Source of the DNA: Glaciecola sp049650345
GTDB lineage: Bacteria > Pseudomonadota > Gammaproteobacteria > Enterobacterales > Alteromonadaceae
DNA length: 64,000 nucleotides
Assembly (NCBI GenBank): GCA_049650345.1
Contig: JBARZY010000133.1
Location: 7,845-71,844, forward strand
Direction: 5' to 3'
The notes under the pieces were generated by a model. It was not told where the DNA came from, did not search any database, and was given only the letters and a program-made list of their open reading frames with translations. The translations under genes and the position numbers were made by a program. This document shows positions 26,422-35,092 of the stretch, piece by piece; the stretch's first letter is position 1, and each line of letters starts with the position of its first letter.

Positions 26422-27372
26422 CTACTGAGATTCAAGCACTTCGCGCATGCGCTCTTGTACCACTTCTACCAGTAAATCGGGCTGAAATTTAGAAATAAAC
26501 TTGTTACAACCTACTTTTTCTACCATCGCTTCGTTAAAACTGCCGCTTAACGAGGTATTGAGCGCAATATACAAGTCTTTCATGCGCTCGTCGCTACGCA
26601 CCTCCGCCGTTAAGCGGTAACCATCCATTTCCGGCATTTCTGCGTCGGTGAACATCATTAAAATTTCACTGGTAACATCTGTTCCGGCATCTGACCACCC
26701 CTTTAATAAATTAAGGGCGTTTAAGCCATTTTTTTCCTCAATAATTTCAATTCCCAGTTGCGTGAGCGTTTCACGTACCTGCCATCTTGCGGTTGCAGAA
26801 TCATCAACAACAAGCACTTTTTTACCTGATAAATGAGCAGTAATGTCATCATTAAGAATATCTTCTGATATTGTTGTGTCATAGTGCACTATTTCAGACA
26901 GTACTTTTTCAACGTCAATAATTTCAACGAGTTCAGTTATACCGTCGTTTTCTACGCGAGTGATTGCGGTTAAATAATTGTTTTTGCCAACAGTACTGGG
27001 TGGCGGTTGAATATCACTCCATGATGTATTAATAATATTCATTATTTGACCAATCAAAAAACCTTGCACACTGCGGTTGTACTCAGTAATGATCACATTT
27101 GCATCATCATATTCTTCTCGCATAGGATTCATTTGTATAGCGCAGCGTAAATCAATAACAGGAATAGATTTACCGCGGTAGTTAATCACCCCTTTTAAAT
27201 GCTGATGAGACCCCGGCATTTGATTCATTTTGGGCACTGTAATCACTTCACGTACCTTAAACACATTCAGCGCAAAGGTATGTCGTGAACCCAATTTAAA
27301 CATTAGCAGTTCTAGTCTATTTTCACCGACTAATTGAGTTCGTTGGTCAACCGAAGACATTAATTTAGACAT
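26422..27372 (-). CDS. cheV: chemotaxis coupling protein CheV (CheW-receiver fusion)
   Basis: A 316-residue fusion of a CheW-like coupling domain (about 15-165, including GVINYRGKSIPVIDL) and a receiver domain (about 184-312). The receiver has the acidic pair Asp190-Asp191 in VVDDSATAR, the phospho-acceptor Asp243 in FTDAEMPEMDG and Lys295 in KFISKF. CheV couples chemoreceptors to the kinase CheA and adapts by being phosphorylated. The second Met (MSSVDQ) is an alternative start four codons in. It stands alone, away from other chemotaxis genes, behind a sigma-28-type promoter. Confidence 0.95.
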   Translation of the reverse strand: MSKLMSSVDQRTQLVGENRLELLMFKLGSRHTFALNVFKVREVITVPKMNQMPGSHQHLKGVINYRGKSIPVIDLRCAIQMNPMREEYDDANVIITEYNRSVQGFLIGQIMNIINTSWSDIQPPPSTVGKNNYLTAITRVENDGITELVEIIDVEKVLSEIVHYDTTISEDILNDDITAHLSGKKVLVVDDSATARWQVRETLTQLGIEIIEEKNGLNALNLLKGWSDAGTDVTSEILMMFTDAEMPEMDGYRLTAEVRSDERMKDLYIALNTSLSGSFNEAMVEKVGCNKFISKFQPDLLVEVVQERMREVLESQ

Positions 27373-27436
27373 TACCGTTCTCTTCCTACTGGTAGCTACA
27401 TTACTAGACTACACAAAATTTTGATCCTATCTTGTG

Positions 27437-27463
27437 TTATCGGCAGAGCTGCGTATCACATTA
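27437..27463 (-). promoter_or_regulatory. sigma-28 (FliA) type promoter of cheV
   Basis: On the minus strand, TAATGTGA is separated by 11 bases from GCCGATAA. The enterobacterial FliA consensus is TAAAGTTT-N11-GCCGATAA, so the -10 matches at all eight positions and the -35 at five of eight, with exact spacing. It lies about 65 bases upstream of the cheV ATG and points into it. This places cheV in the late flagellar/chemotaxis regulon. Confidence 0.85.
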
Positions 27464-27592
27464 CCTTCGCTTAAGTCAGTATTAAAAAATGCATAACGAC
27501 ATAAAAAACACTAGGATATTATTAAACATAGGTGTATAAGTCTGCAAAATAAACAATACCGCCCTACATTAGTTAACTTAGCGAGTATCAGC

Positions 27593-28048
27593 ATGAATTG
27601 GTCATGTCACTTATTTCAACAATTAGATGCCAACACACTCTACGCAGCATTAAAATTGCGAAGCGATGTATTTGTGGTGGAACAAAATTGTGTGTACCCT
27701 GATTTGGACAATAAAGATGTGCACCCTCAAGCACATCATCTTACTGGCTACCTCGACAATACTTTAGTGGCTTATGCTCGCTTGCTACCGCCCCAAATTT
27801 CATATGCCAATGTAAGCTTTGGTCGTGTTGTTATTGCCCCTCAGCATCGCAGCAAGGGTTTGGGCCGAGTCCTTGGTGAACAAATATTGATAGATTGCGA
27901 GCGTTTATGGCCGCAACAAGATATTGAAATTGGCGCGCAAACTTATTTACAAAGGTTTTATGAAAGCCTAGGTTTTGTTAGTGTATCAAAGCCCTACCTA
28001 GAAGATGGTATTGAGCATATTGATATGAGACTGCACAAAAATCGCTAA
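27593..28048 (+). CDS. elaA: GNAT family acetyltransferase, ElaA-like
   Basis: A 151-residue acyl-CoA N-acyltransferase resembling E. coli ElaA (153). The N-terminus LYAALKLRSDVFVVEQNCVYPDLDNKD is the ElaA signature. The acetyl-CoA-binding loop is seen in GRVVIAPQHRSKGLGRVLGEQ (R/Q-x-x-G-x-G/A type), and YESLGFVSV closes the fold. The acceptor substrate is unknown. It is a single gene on the plus strand, divergent from cheV, and is followed about 100 bases later by rimK. Confidence 0.88.
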   Translation: MNWSCHLFQQLDANTLYAALKLRSDVFVVEQNCVYPDLDNKDVHPQAHHLTGYLDNTLVAYARLLPPQISYANVSFGRVVIAPQHRSKGLGRVLGEQILIDCERLWPQQDIEIGAQTYLQRFYESLGFVSVSKPYLEDGIEHIDMRLHKNR

Positions 28049-28149
28049 ACACCAATACAACGTGTGGCGACCACCCTTTTTATTAATATGAGTACGCTTG
28101 CGGACAACAGTAATGACACTGAGCCGATGCATACTCATTAGGAGCAAAT

Positions 28150-29055
28150 ATGAGAATTGCGATACTGTCTAGAAACCCCAAATTATACTCTACCAGACGA
28201 TTATATGAGGCAGGCATCGAAAACGGCCATGAAATGCATATAGTAGATACTATGCATTGCTATATGGACATTACCAGTAGCAAGCCAAATGTACGCTATA
28301 AAGGTAAAACACTGCCTAAATTTGATGCGGTTATCCCGCGAATTGGGGCCTCGGTCACGTTTTACGGCACCTCTGTGGTGCGCCAGTTTGAAATGATGGG
28401 AACCTTTAGTATCAACGAATCAGTGGCAATAAGCCGTTCACGCGACAAACTGCGTTCGCTGCAACTATTGTCGCGCAAAGGCATAGGCATGCCGCGAACC
28501 GGCTTTGCCAATCACCCCGACAAAATTGACGATCTTATTACCAATGTGGGCGGCGCACCCGTGGTTATTAAGCTATTAGAGGGCACCCAAGGAATTGGCG
28601 TGGTATTAGCCGAAACCAGTAAAACCGCTGAAGCCATTATTGAAGCCTTTATGGGCTTAAATGCGAGTATTTTAGTGCAAGAATATATTAAAGAAGCGGG
28701 CGGAGCCGATATTCGCTGCTTGGTAGTAGGGGGCAAGGTTATTGCAGCCATGAAGCGTCAAGCTGCACCAGGCGAATTCCGTTCTAACTTGCACCGTGGA
28801 GGCAGTGCAAGTGTGGTGAGGTTGTCACCCCAAGAGCGCAAAACCGCAGTTGACGCTGCAAAAACCATGGGCTTGAATATGTGCGGTGTAGATATACTGC
28901 GTTCTAATAATGGCCCAGTGGTAATGGAAGTGAATTCATCGCCGGGCTTAGAAGGTATTGAAAATGCTACCGGCAAAGACGTGGCTGGATTAATTATTGA
29001 TTATATTGGTAAAAATGCGAAACCCAACAACACTCGCACGCGTGGAAAAGGCTAA
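28150..29055 (+). CDS. rimK: RimK-type ATP-grasp ligase (ribosomal protein S6-glutamate ligase)
   Basis: A 301-residue ATP-grasp ligase very like E. coli RimK (300), which adds glutamates to the C-terminus of ribosomal protein S6 and can make poly-glutamate. Visible are the N-terminal domain (MRIAILSRNPKLYSTRRL), the ATP-grasp core PVVIKLLEGTQGIGVVLAE and VQEYIKEAGGADIRCLVVGG, and the metal-binding end VVMEVNSSPGLEGIE. AGGAG precedes the ATG. It stops exactly where the next gene starts (TAAATG), so the deacylase-like gene is coupled to it. S6 being the target here is inferred from the family only. Confidence 0.94.
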   Translation: MRIAILSRNPKLYSTRRLYEAGIENGHEMHIVDTMHCYMDITSSKPNVRYKGKTLPKFDAVIPRIGASVTFYGTSVVRQFEMMGTFSINESVAISRSRDKLRSLQLLSRKGIGMPRTGFANHPDKIDDLITNVGGAPVVIKLLEGTQGIGVVLAETSKTAEAIIEAFMGLNASILVQEYIKEAGGADIRCLVVGGKVIAAMKRQAAPGEFRSNLHRGGSASVVRLSPQERKTAVDAAKTMGLNMCGVDILRSNNGPVVMEVNSSPGLEGIENATGKDVAGLIIDYIGKNAKPNNTRTRGKG

Positions 29056-30084
29056 ATGAAAATCATTAAAATTGGTGATGAAGAGGTAAAGCCAGGCGAA
29101 ACCAAACGTATTCAACTGCCAATGCCTCCTTTGTATACCGATACTAACATGTCAATTCCGGTACATGTTCAGCGCGGCAAACGTGATGGTCCAACGTTAT
29201 TTGTGTCTGCAGCCGTGCATGGCGATGAGCTAAATGGCATTGAAATAGTTAAACGCTTACTTAAAAGTCGAACGATTAAAAATTTGCGTGGTACGTTAAT
29301 TGCCGTACCCATGGTAAATGTATACGGAGTACTGAGCCAAAGCCGCTATTTACCCGATAGACGTGACCTTAATAGATGTTTTCCGGGCAGTAAAAAAGGC
29401 TCGTTGGCGGGGCGGATTGCGCATTTGTTTTTAAACGAAATTGTTGAGCAATGTGATGTGGGGATTGATTTACACACAGGCGCAATACATCGCAGTAATT
29501 TACCTCAGGTACGTGCCAATTTAGACGATCCAGAAACCCTTGAAATGGCAAAATCGTTTGGTTTACCCGTATTGCTCAACGCAGCGTTACGAGACGGCTC
29601 ACTGCGCCAAGCTGCCGGTGAATTAGGCGTGAAAATGATTTTGTATGAAGCAGGTCAGGCGTTGCGCTACGATGAGTTTTCAATTCGCGCTGGCGTGAAA
29701 GGCATCACTAACGTGATGCGCCATATTGGTATGCTGAATAAAACCAAACGCAGTGGACCAAACATAAAACTATTCGTTGCTCGCCAAAGTGGCTGGGTAA
29801 GAGCCAACGAAAGCGGTTTTGTGGTACATGTATCTCAACTGGGCGACCATGTTGAGAAAGGGCAAGTACTGGCGACTATCTCTGACCCATTTGGTGACGA
29901 ATTAGACCGAGTATTATCCCCGCAAGAGGGCGTTGTAATTGGTAAGCAAAACATTCCTTTAGCACAAGAAGGCGAAGCGCTTTACCACATTGCCTATTTC
30001 AGAAAACCCGACTCTGTAGCAGAGCATGTTGAGTTACTGCAAGACGATTTGGTACCCGGCGATGATTATACGGTAGCTTATTAA
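29056..30084 (+). CDS. succinylglutamate desuccinylase/aspartoacylase family zinc hydrolase
   Basis: A 342-residue M14-type (AstE/AspA family) zinc hydrolase that would cut an amide bond next to a carboxylate. The zinc ligands are His55 and Glu58 in AAVHGDELNG and His140 in DLHTGAIH. Glu198 in LYEAGQ is the likely general base, and an Arg block RDLNRCFPG follows the family pattern. A C-terminal beta domain (about 245-330, SGWVRANESGFVVHVSQLGDHVEKGQVLATI) looks like the lipoyl-like tail of this subfamily. Its ATG touches the rimK stop. The partner suggests it may remove or trim what RimK adds; that is inference. AstE itself acts in arginine catabolism, but no ast genes are here. Confidence 0.88.
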   Translation: MKIIKIGDEEVKPGETKRIQLPMPPLYTDTNMSIPVHVQRGKRDGPTLFVSAAVHGDELNGIEIVKRLLKSRTIKNLRGTLIAVPMVNVYGVLSQSRYLPDRRDLNRCFPGSKKGSLAGRIAHLFLNEIVEQCDVGIDLHTGAIHRSNLPQVRANLDDPETLEMAKSFGLPVLLNAALRDGSLRQAAGELGVKMILYEAGQALRYDEFSIRAGVKGITNVMRHIGMLNKTKRSGPNIKLFVARQSGWVRANESGFVVHVSQLGDHVEKGQVLATISDPFGDELDRVLSPQEGVVIGKQNIPLAQEGEALYHIAYFRKPDSVAEHVELLQDDLVPGDDYTVAY

Positions 30085-30192
30085 GACAGAATTTGGCGTA
30101 GCGTGTAACAACTATTAGCAGCTTACGGCGGCAGTATCAAACAGCCTCGGTATTGCTGCACTGTGATCAACAAAATAAAGGTACTTTGATTG

Positions 30193-30627
30193 ATGAAAGC
30201 TTCTGACAAAATAATATTGGGTGCACTAGAAAAATGCGATCTACCCGATTTGAGTATTCAAAACTTAGTTATGCGAGTAGACACCGGTGCTACTACCTCC
30301 TCACTGCATGTTGAAAATGTGGTTGAGTTTGAGAAAGATGGTAACAAATATATTCATTTTGATATTCACCCTGACTACTATGATGTCGATAAAATTACCC
30401 GTCATACGAGTAAGGTGGAAGCTATGCGGAGCGTAAAAAGCTCTACGGCCACTCGCGAAAGAAGATATTTGATTGAGACCACCCTTGTTATTGGCAATAA
30501 TGCATGGCCAATACACATTACCTTAACCGACCGCTCTGAAATGACCTACCTAATGTTGCTGGGCAGAGAAGCAATGCAAGATAAAGTACTAGTGGATCCC
30601 AGTGCTGAATTTTTATTTTCTTGTTAA
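30193..30627 (+). CDS. retropepsin-like protease, RimK-associated (annotated in databases as ATP-dependent zinc protease)
   Basis: A 144-residue small protein of the family often labelled putative ATP-dependent zinc protease (PF05618). The sequence instead shows an aspartic-protease active site: MRVDTGATTSSLHV with Asp30-Thr-Gly-Ala, and LMLLGREAM, the hydrophobic-Gly pattern that follows the flap in retropepsins. No zinc-binding HExxH and no P-loop are present. One motif per chain means it should act as a dimer. Start choice is ambiguous: ATG 30193, or TTG 30190 (eight bases after AAAGG). It follows the deacylase by about 110 bases. Homologues are found with rimK in Pseudomonas (rimB), which supports a shared process. 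Confidence 0.85.
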   Translation: MKASDKIILGALEKCDLPDLSIQNLVMRVDTGATTSSLHVENVVEFEKDGNKYIHFDIHPDYYDVDKITRHTSKVEAMRSVKSSTATRERRYLIETTLVIGNNAWPIHITLTDRSEMTYLMLLGREAMQDKVLVDPSAEFLFSC

Positions 30628-30658
30628 ATCTTTGTTAATACCCTATAGTCTTAGTTAA

Positions 30659-30681
30659 CAACAGGCATGTGATGCTTGTTG
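30659..30681. other. ten-base-pair hairpin after the retropepsin-like gene
   Basis: CAACAGGCAT and ATGCTTGTTG can pair over ten positions (one G-T pair) with a GTG loop, 31 bases after the stop codon. There is no T-run behind it, so it may be an mRNA 3'-end stabiliser or processing site rather than a terminator. Confidence 0.45.
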
Positions 30682-30771
30682 CTTAGTAGTGTCTTGGCAA
30701 TGGCTCGTAAATTGGATTGAGCTTGTCCAAGCTTTTCAGTATATATTCTAAGTAATTTAGGAGCTACATCA

Positions 30772-31377
30772 GTGATACTAAACCATTTATGGGGTATCTA
30801 TACCCATCCAAAGCAAGAATGGCAAAGCATAGACAAAAAGCACGAAAGCTATTTTTATGCCCTTAGCCATATTATGATTATCGCATTAATCCCATCTGCC
30901 ATGGCTTATTATGCATCAGCGTATTTAGGCTGGGATATAGGCGCAGGCGTTACGGCTGATACCATTCGCTTAACCCAACAAAGCGCATTAAGTATGTCGG
31001 TGGCAATGTATTTTGGCTTGATTGTGGGAGTAGTTGCACTAGCGGTACTGATTCATGAATTAGCCCAGTCTTTTGACGCAGAGCCCAACTATACACAATC
31101 ACTTGAAATTGCTGCATACACCGCTACCCCTCTATTTATGGCAGGCTTTGGTGCATTTTATCCACAGTTATGGTTCTTGATGTCGGTAGTATTGGTAGGT
31201 TTATCGTACTCGGTATACTTACTGTATACAGGTGTCCCTATTATGCTGCACATTCCTGAAGAAAAAGGCTTTATTTTCTCAAGCTCGGTAGTAACCTGTG
31301 GCTTGGTGTTAATGGTTATTCTAATGGCCGGCTCAGTTATATTGTGGAGCATGGGCTTGGGTCCACAGTACGCGTAA
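30772..31377 (+). CDS. Yip1-family membrane protein
   Basis: A 201-residue polytopic membrane protein of the Yip1/YIPF domain family. It begins ILNHLWGIYTHPKQEWQSI, the usual short amphipathic lead-in for bacterial Yip1 proteins. Five hydrophobic helices follow (about 30-50, 76-98, 118-136, 138-160, 172-195). The start is GTG at 30772 with TTAGGAGC eight bases upstream. The role of bacterial Yip1 proteins is not known. It is the last plus-strand gene before a strong bidirectional terminator. Confidence 0.8.
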   Translation: MILNHLWGIYTHPKQEWQSIDKKHESYFYALSHIMIIALIPSAMAYYASAYLGWDIGAGVTADTIRLTQQSALSMSVAMYFGLIVGVVALAVLIHELAQSFDAEPNYTQSLEIAAYTATPLFMAGFGAFYPQLWFLMSVVLVGLSYSVYLLYTGVPIMLHIPEEKGFIFSSSVVTCGLVLMVILMAGSVILWSMGLGPQYA

Positions 31378-31397
31378 GTACACGTTGTTTTAACAAC

Positions 31398-31427
31398 AAA
31401 AAAACCGCTTTTTAAAGCGGTTTTTTG
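31398..31427. terminator. bidirectional intrinsic terminator
   Basis: AAAAAACCGCTTT and AAAGCGGTTTTTT form a long stem with a two-base TT apex, flanked by A- and T-runs, between the convergent Yip1 gene (plus) and fghA (minus). It can end both transcripts. Confidence 0.92.
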
Positions 31428-31467
31428 TTGATGCGGTCACGTTGTAGCAACGCATGCACTTGTATCA

Positions 31468-32334
31468 CTACTTCTGCAAATGCTCTGCGTGAAAACGCAT
31501 GTGCTCGTCAATAAAACTGCTAATAAAATAATAACTGTGGTCGTATCCCTCACGCATATTTACTTGCAGAGAATAACCACTTTCTCGTGCTTGCTTTAGC
31601 AAGTTTTCAGTTTTTAACTGCTCCTCCAAAAACCCGTCAGCAGTGCCTTGTTCAATAAGCATTGGGCGTTGTTTTGCGCCTTGCTTAATGAGTTCACAGG
31701 CATCGTATTGTAGCCACGCTTGCGTGTTATCACCTAAATAATGACTGAATACCTTTTGCCCCCACGCACAAGCAACAGGATTACAAATAGGGCTAAATGC
31801 TGAAATTGAACTAAACATATTAGGATGTTTTAAGCCAATGGTAAGCGCACCGTGTCCGCCCATTGAATGGCCACTAATTGCACGCTTGGACGACACATTA
31901 AATGTTGTTTCTATTAACTCAAACAACTCTTTTACAATGTAATCGTACATTTGATAATGCGTACTCCAAGGTGCTTGGGTAGCATTTATGTAAAACCCAG
32001 CGCCAAGCCCCATATCGTAAGCACCATCTGGATCATCAGCAACGCCCTCGCCTCGCGGGCTTGTATCAGGCGCAACAATAGCGATACCAAGATCGGCGGC
32101 TATTTTCAAAGCACCCGCTTTTTGCATAAAATTTTCATCGGTGCAGGTTAGGCCCGACAACCAATACACAACCGGCACTTCTTGCTGCTGCGCCTGCGGC
32201 GGTAAATATACCGCGAAGCGCATTTGGCAGTTCGTTACCTTTGAAATATGCGTGTATTGTTGATGTAATCCACCAAACACTTTGGTTGACGAGACTTGCG
32301 TTACATCATATTGTGCTTCGTTAAGCTCAGTCAT
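31468..32334 (-). CDS. fghA: S-formylglutathione hydrolase
   Basis: A 288-residue esterase-D-type alpha/beta hydrolase that splits S-formylglutathione into formate and glutathione, the last step of glutathione-dependent formaldehyde removal. The nucleophile elbow is SGHSMGGHGA. Further family blocks are VPVVYWLSGLTCTDENF, MYDYIVKELFELIE and the C-terminal YDHSYYFISSF with the catalytic His. Its ATG is five bases after the dehydrogenase stop codon, so the two genes form an operon in pathway order. Confidence 0.95.
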   Translation of the reverse strand: MTELNEAQYDVTQVSSTKVFGGLHQQYTHISKVTNCQMRFAVYLPPQAQQQEVPVVYWLSGLTCTDENFMQKAGALKIAADLGIAIVAPDTSPRGEGVADDPDGAYDMGLGAGFYINATQAPWSTHYQMYDYIVKELFELIETTFNVSSKRAISGHSMGGHGALTIGLKHPNMFSSISAFSPICNPVACAWGQKVFSHYLGDNTQAWLQYDACELIKQGAKQRPMLIEQGTADGFLEEQLKTENLLKQARESGYSLQVNMREGYDHSYYFISSFIDEHMRFHAEHLQK

Positions 32335-32339
32335 TTAAC

Positions 32340-33497
32340 TTACCCTGCACTTGCTGCAACAACTTTGTCGCTGTCAGCAAAGTGGACTACCGAACGTATG
32401 CTTTTACCTTCATGCATTAAGTCAAAGGCTTGATTAATATGGTCAAGGGAAAGATTGTGGGTAATAAAATCGTCAAGCACAATTTCACCCTTTAAGTATT
32501 TTTCAACATAATCGGGTAATTCAGTACGCCCTTTTACCCCACCAAAAGCAGTACCGCGCCATACTCGGCCAGTGACCAATTGAAAGGGTCGCGTGCTAAT
32601 TTCTTGTCCAGACCCTGCAACACCAATAATTACTGATTCGCCCCACCCTTTATGGCAACACTCAAGCGCACTGCGCATCACGTTTACATTGCCTATGCAC
32701 TCAAACGAGTAATCAACGCCGCCGTCGGTCAGCTCAACAATTACATCTTGAATGGGTTTGTCATAGTTTTTTGGATTGATACAATCGGTCGCGCCTAACT
32801 TTTTCGCTAAATCAAATTTACTTTCATTTAGGTCTATCGCAATAATGCGGCTGGCTTTGGCCATTACTGCACCAATAACAGCCGACAAACCTATACCGCC
32901 TAAGCCAAATATTGCCACAGTGTCGCCTTGCTCCACTTTGGCAGTATTCATTACCGCACCAATACCCGTAGTTACGCCACAGCCGAACAAACACACTTCG
33001 TCAAGAGGCGCCGATTTATCGACTTTTGCTAATGAAATTTCTGGCAACACGGTATATTCTGAAAAAGTAGAACATCCCATATAGTGATACAAAGGCTTGC
33101 CGTCTTTATAAAAACGGCTGGTGCCATCGGGCATTACGCCCTTACCTTGGGTTTCGCGAATTTTTTGACATAAATTAGTTTTGCCCGACAAACAAAACTT
33201 ACACTCACCGCACTCAGGCGTATATAAAGGAATAACGTGATCCCCCACAGCAACGGAAGTTACGCCTTCGCCAACTTGCTCAACAATGCCGCCACCTTCA
33301 TGGCCAAGTACTACTGGGAACAGGCCCTCAGGATCTTCGCCTGACAAGGTGAAGGCATCGGTATGACACACACCTGTGGCAATAATTTTAACCAATACTT
33401 CGCCCGCTTTGGGCGGCATTACATCGATTTCTTCAATGCTGAGTGGCTCACCTGCAGCCCACGCCACTGCGGCTTTTGACTTGATAAATTCGGTCAT
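32340..33497 (-). CDS. frmA: S-(hydroxymethyl)glutathione dehydrogenase (class III alcohol dehydrogenase)
   Basis: A 385-residue zinc-dependent medium-chain dehydrogenase that oxidises the formaldehyde-glutathione adduct to S-formylglutathione with NAD. The catalytic zinc ligands are in GVCHTDAFTLSG and GHEGGG. The structural zinc Cys cluster is CGECKFCLSGKTNLC, and the Rossmann loop is FGLGGIGLSAVIG. FGGVKGRTELPDYV near the end is typical of class III. The tail (DSDKVVAASAG) is about 15 residues longer than in E. coli FrmA. AAGGA precedes the ATG. No FrmR-type repressor gene is beside it, and only 50 bases separate it from purF. Confidence 0.95.
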   Translation of the reverse strand: MTEFIKSKAAVAWAAGEPLSIEEIDVMPPKAGEVLVKIIATGVCHTDAFTLSGEDPEGLFPVVLGHEGGGIVEQVGEGVTSVAVGDHVIPLYTPECGECKFCLSGKTNLCQKIRETQGKGVMPDGTSRFYKDGKPLYHYMGCSTFSEYTVLPEISLAKVDKSAPLDEVCLFGCGVTTGIGAVMNTAKVEQGDTVAIFGLGGIGLSAVIGAVMAKASRIIAIDLNESKFDLAKKLGATDCINPKNYDKPIQDVIVELTDGGVDYSFECIGNVNVMRSALECCHKGWGESVIIGVAGSGQEISTRPFQLVTGRVWRGTAFGGVKGRTELPDYVEKYLKGEIVLDDFITHNLSLDHINQAFDLMHEGKSIRSVVHFADSDKVVAASAG

Positions 33498-33547
33498 GTT
33501 ACGGTCCTTACTATTGTGTAATTAGTTTTGCTACAAATATGTACGAC

Positions 33548-35065
33548 TTAGTTACTCATATTATGCATTTCTAGATTACTTAATTCTGCTTGTATTGTGG
33601 GGCTGCCTTTTGCAGCCTCGCCACGCGCTTTATCAATGCGTTCAAGGTAACCTTGATCTACGTCACCGGTCACATAATTACCATCAAAAACAGATGTTTC
33701 ATAACGCGTAATAGATGCGTTTTCTTCGCTAACGGCATCTACCAAATCTTGAATGTCTTGAAAAATAAGCCCATCTGCTTTTATGCATTCACAAATCTGT
33801 GGAATTTCACGCCCATAAGCAATAAGTTCTGTTGCAGATGGCATGTCTATGCCATATACATTTGGAAACCTTATTTCAGGTGCTGCTGATGCAAAATACA
33901 CCTTGTTTGCGCCAGACTCTCGCGCCATTTCAATAATTTGTTCTGATGTGGTGCCGCGCACTATTGAATCATCAACTAACAATACATTTTTACCTTTGAA
34001 CTCAGAAGATATTGCATTTAGCTTTCTTCTAACTGACTTACGTCGTTGCGTTTGACCAGGCATGATAAACGTTCGGCCAATATAGCGATTTTTAACAAAC
34101 CCTTGTCGATATGGCAAATTCAGCGTGTTGGCAATTTGTAACGCTACATCCATTGAGGTTTCTGGAATAGGAATAACCACATCAATGTCTAAATCTGACC
34201 ACTCGCGTTTTATTTTTTCACCCAGTTTACGGCCCATATTTACGCGAGACGCATAAACCGATATTCCGTCAATGAACGAGTCTGGACGCGCAAAATATAC
34301 AAATTCAAAAATACACGGATTATGACTGATTTGCGGTGCGCATTGTTTGGTAAATAATTCGCCCTCTTCCGATACATACACAGCTTCACCCGGCGCAACA
34401 TCGCGTACAAAAGCAAAGCCAACAGCATCTAATGCAACACTTTCTGATGCCACCATATACTCATCGCCAGCAGCGGTAGTGCGTTTGCCTAACACTAGCG
34501 GGCGAATGCCGTTTGGATCTCTAAACGCTACCATACCGAAACCAATAATGGCAGCGACTACTGCATACGCACCGCGTATTTTAGTGTGAGCCGTTTCAAC
34601 CGCTTTAAAAATATCGTCAGGGGTTACGTCTAAGTTAGTGGTACTGCTAAGTGCATGGGCGAAAATATTAAGCAATAATTCAGAATCAGATGTGGTGTTA
34701 ATGTGTCTGCGTGCAATTCGAAATACTTCTTCTTGCAACTCATGGGCGTTGGTAAGGTTGCCGTTGTGCGCAAAGGCTATACCAAAGGGTGAGTTAACAT
34801 AAAACGGTTGGGCTTCAGCTGAACTAGAAGAGCCTGCGGTAGGATAGCGACAATGCCCTATGCCCACGTTTCCGGTTAAACGCTTCATGTGTCGTGTGTG
34901 AAACACATCGCGCACTAAACCGTTAGCCTTACGCAAATTGAACATGTTGTTTTCGATTGTCATAATACCCGCAGCATCTTGACCTCTATGCTGCAATACA
35001 ATCAATGCGTCGTAAATAGCTTGATTTACTGCTTCTTTGCCCACTATACCCACTATGCCACACAT
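33548..35065 (-). CDS. purF: amidophosphoribosyltransferase
   Basis: A 505-residue enzyme (E. coli 505) that makes 5-phosphoribosylamine from PRPP and glutamine, the first committed step of purine synthesis. The N-terminal glutaminase has its nucleophile Cys2 directly after the start Met (MCGIVGIVG). Further motifs are RGQDAAGIMT, AHNGNLTNA and the phosphoribosyl-binding loop VLLVDDSIVRGTTSEQ. It is last in the conserved accD-folC-dedD-cvpA-purF run, 27 bases after cvpA. No terminator is visible behind it before frmA. Confidence 0.98.
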   Translation of the reverse strand: MCGIVGIVGKEAVNQAIYDALIVLQHRGQDAAGIMTIENNMFNLRKANGLVRDVFHTRHMKRLTGNVGIGHCRYPTAGSSSSAEAQPFYVNSPFGIAFAHNGNLTNAHELQEEVFRIARRHINTTSDSELLLNIFAHALSSTTNLDVTPDDIFKAVETAHTKIRGAYAVVAAIIGFGMVAFRDPNGIRPLVLGKRTTAAGDEYMVASESVALDAVGFAFVRDVAPGEAVYVSEEGELFTKQCAPQISHNPCIFEFVYFARPDSFIDGISVYASRVNMGRKLGEKIKREWSDLDIDVVIPIPETSMDVALQIANTLNLPYRQGFVKNRYIGRTFIMPGQTQRRKSVRRKLNAISSEFKGKNVLLVDDSIVRGTTSEQIIEMARESGANKVYFASAAPEIRFPNVYGIDMPSATELIAYGREIPQICECIKADGLIFQDIQDLVDAVSEENASITRYETSVFDGNYVTGDVDQGYLERIDKARGEAAKGSPTIQAELSNLEMHNMSN

Positions 35066-35092
35066 AATTACGCCTTAAAGTTGACTACACTG

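Noticed and set aside
33498..33547. Terminator between purF and frmA
   Set aside because: No stem followed by a T-run is present in this 50-base gap on the minus strand.
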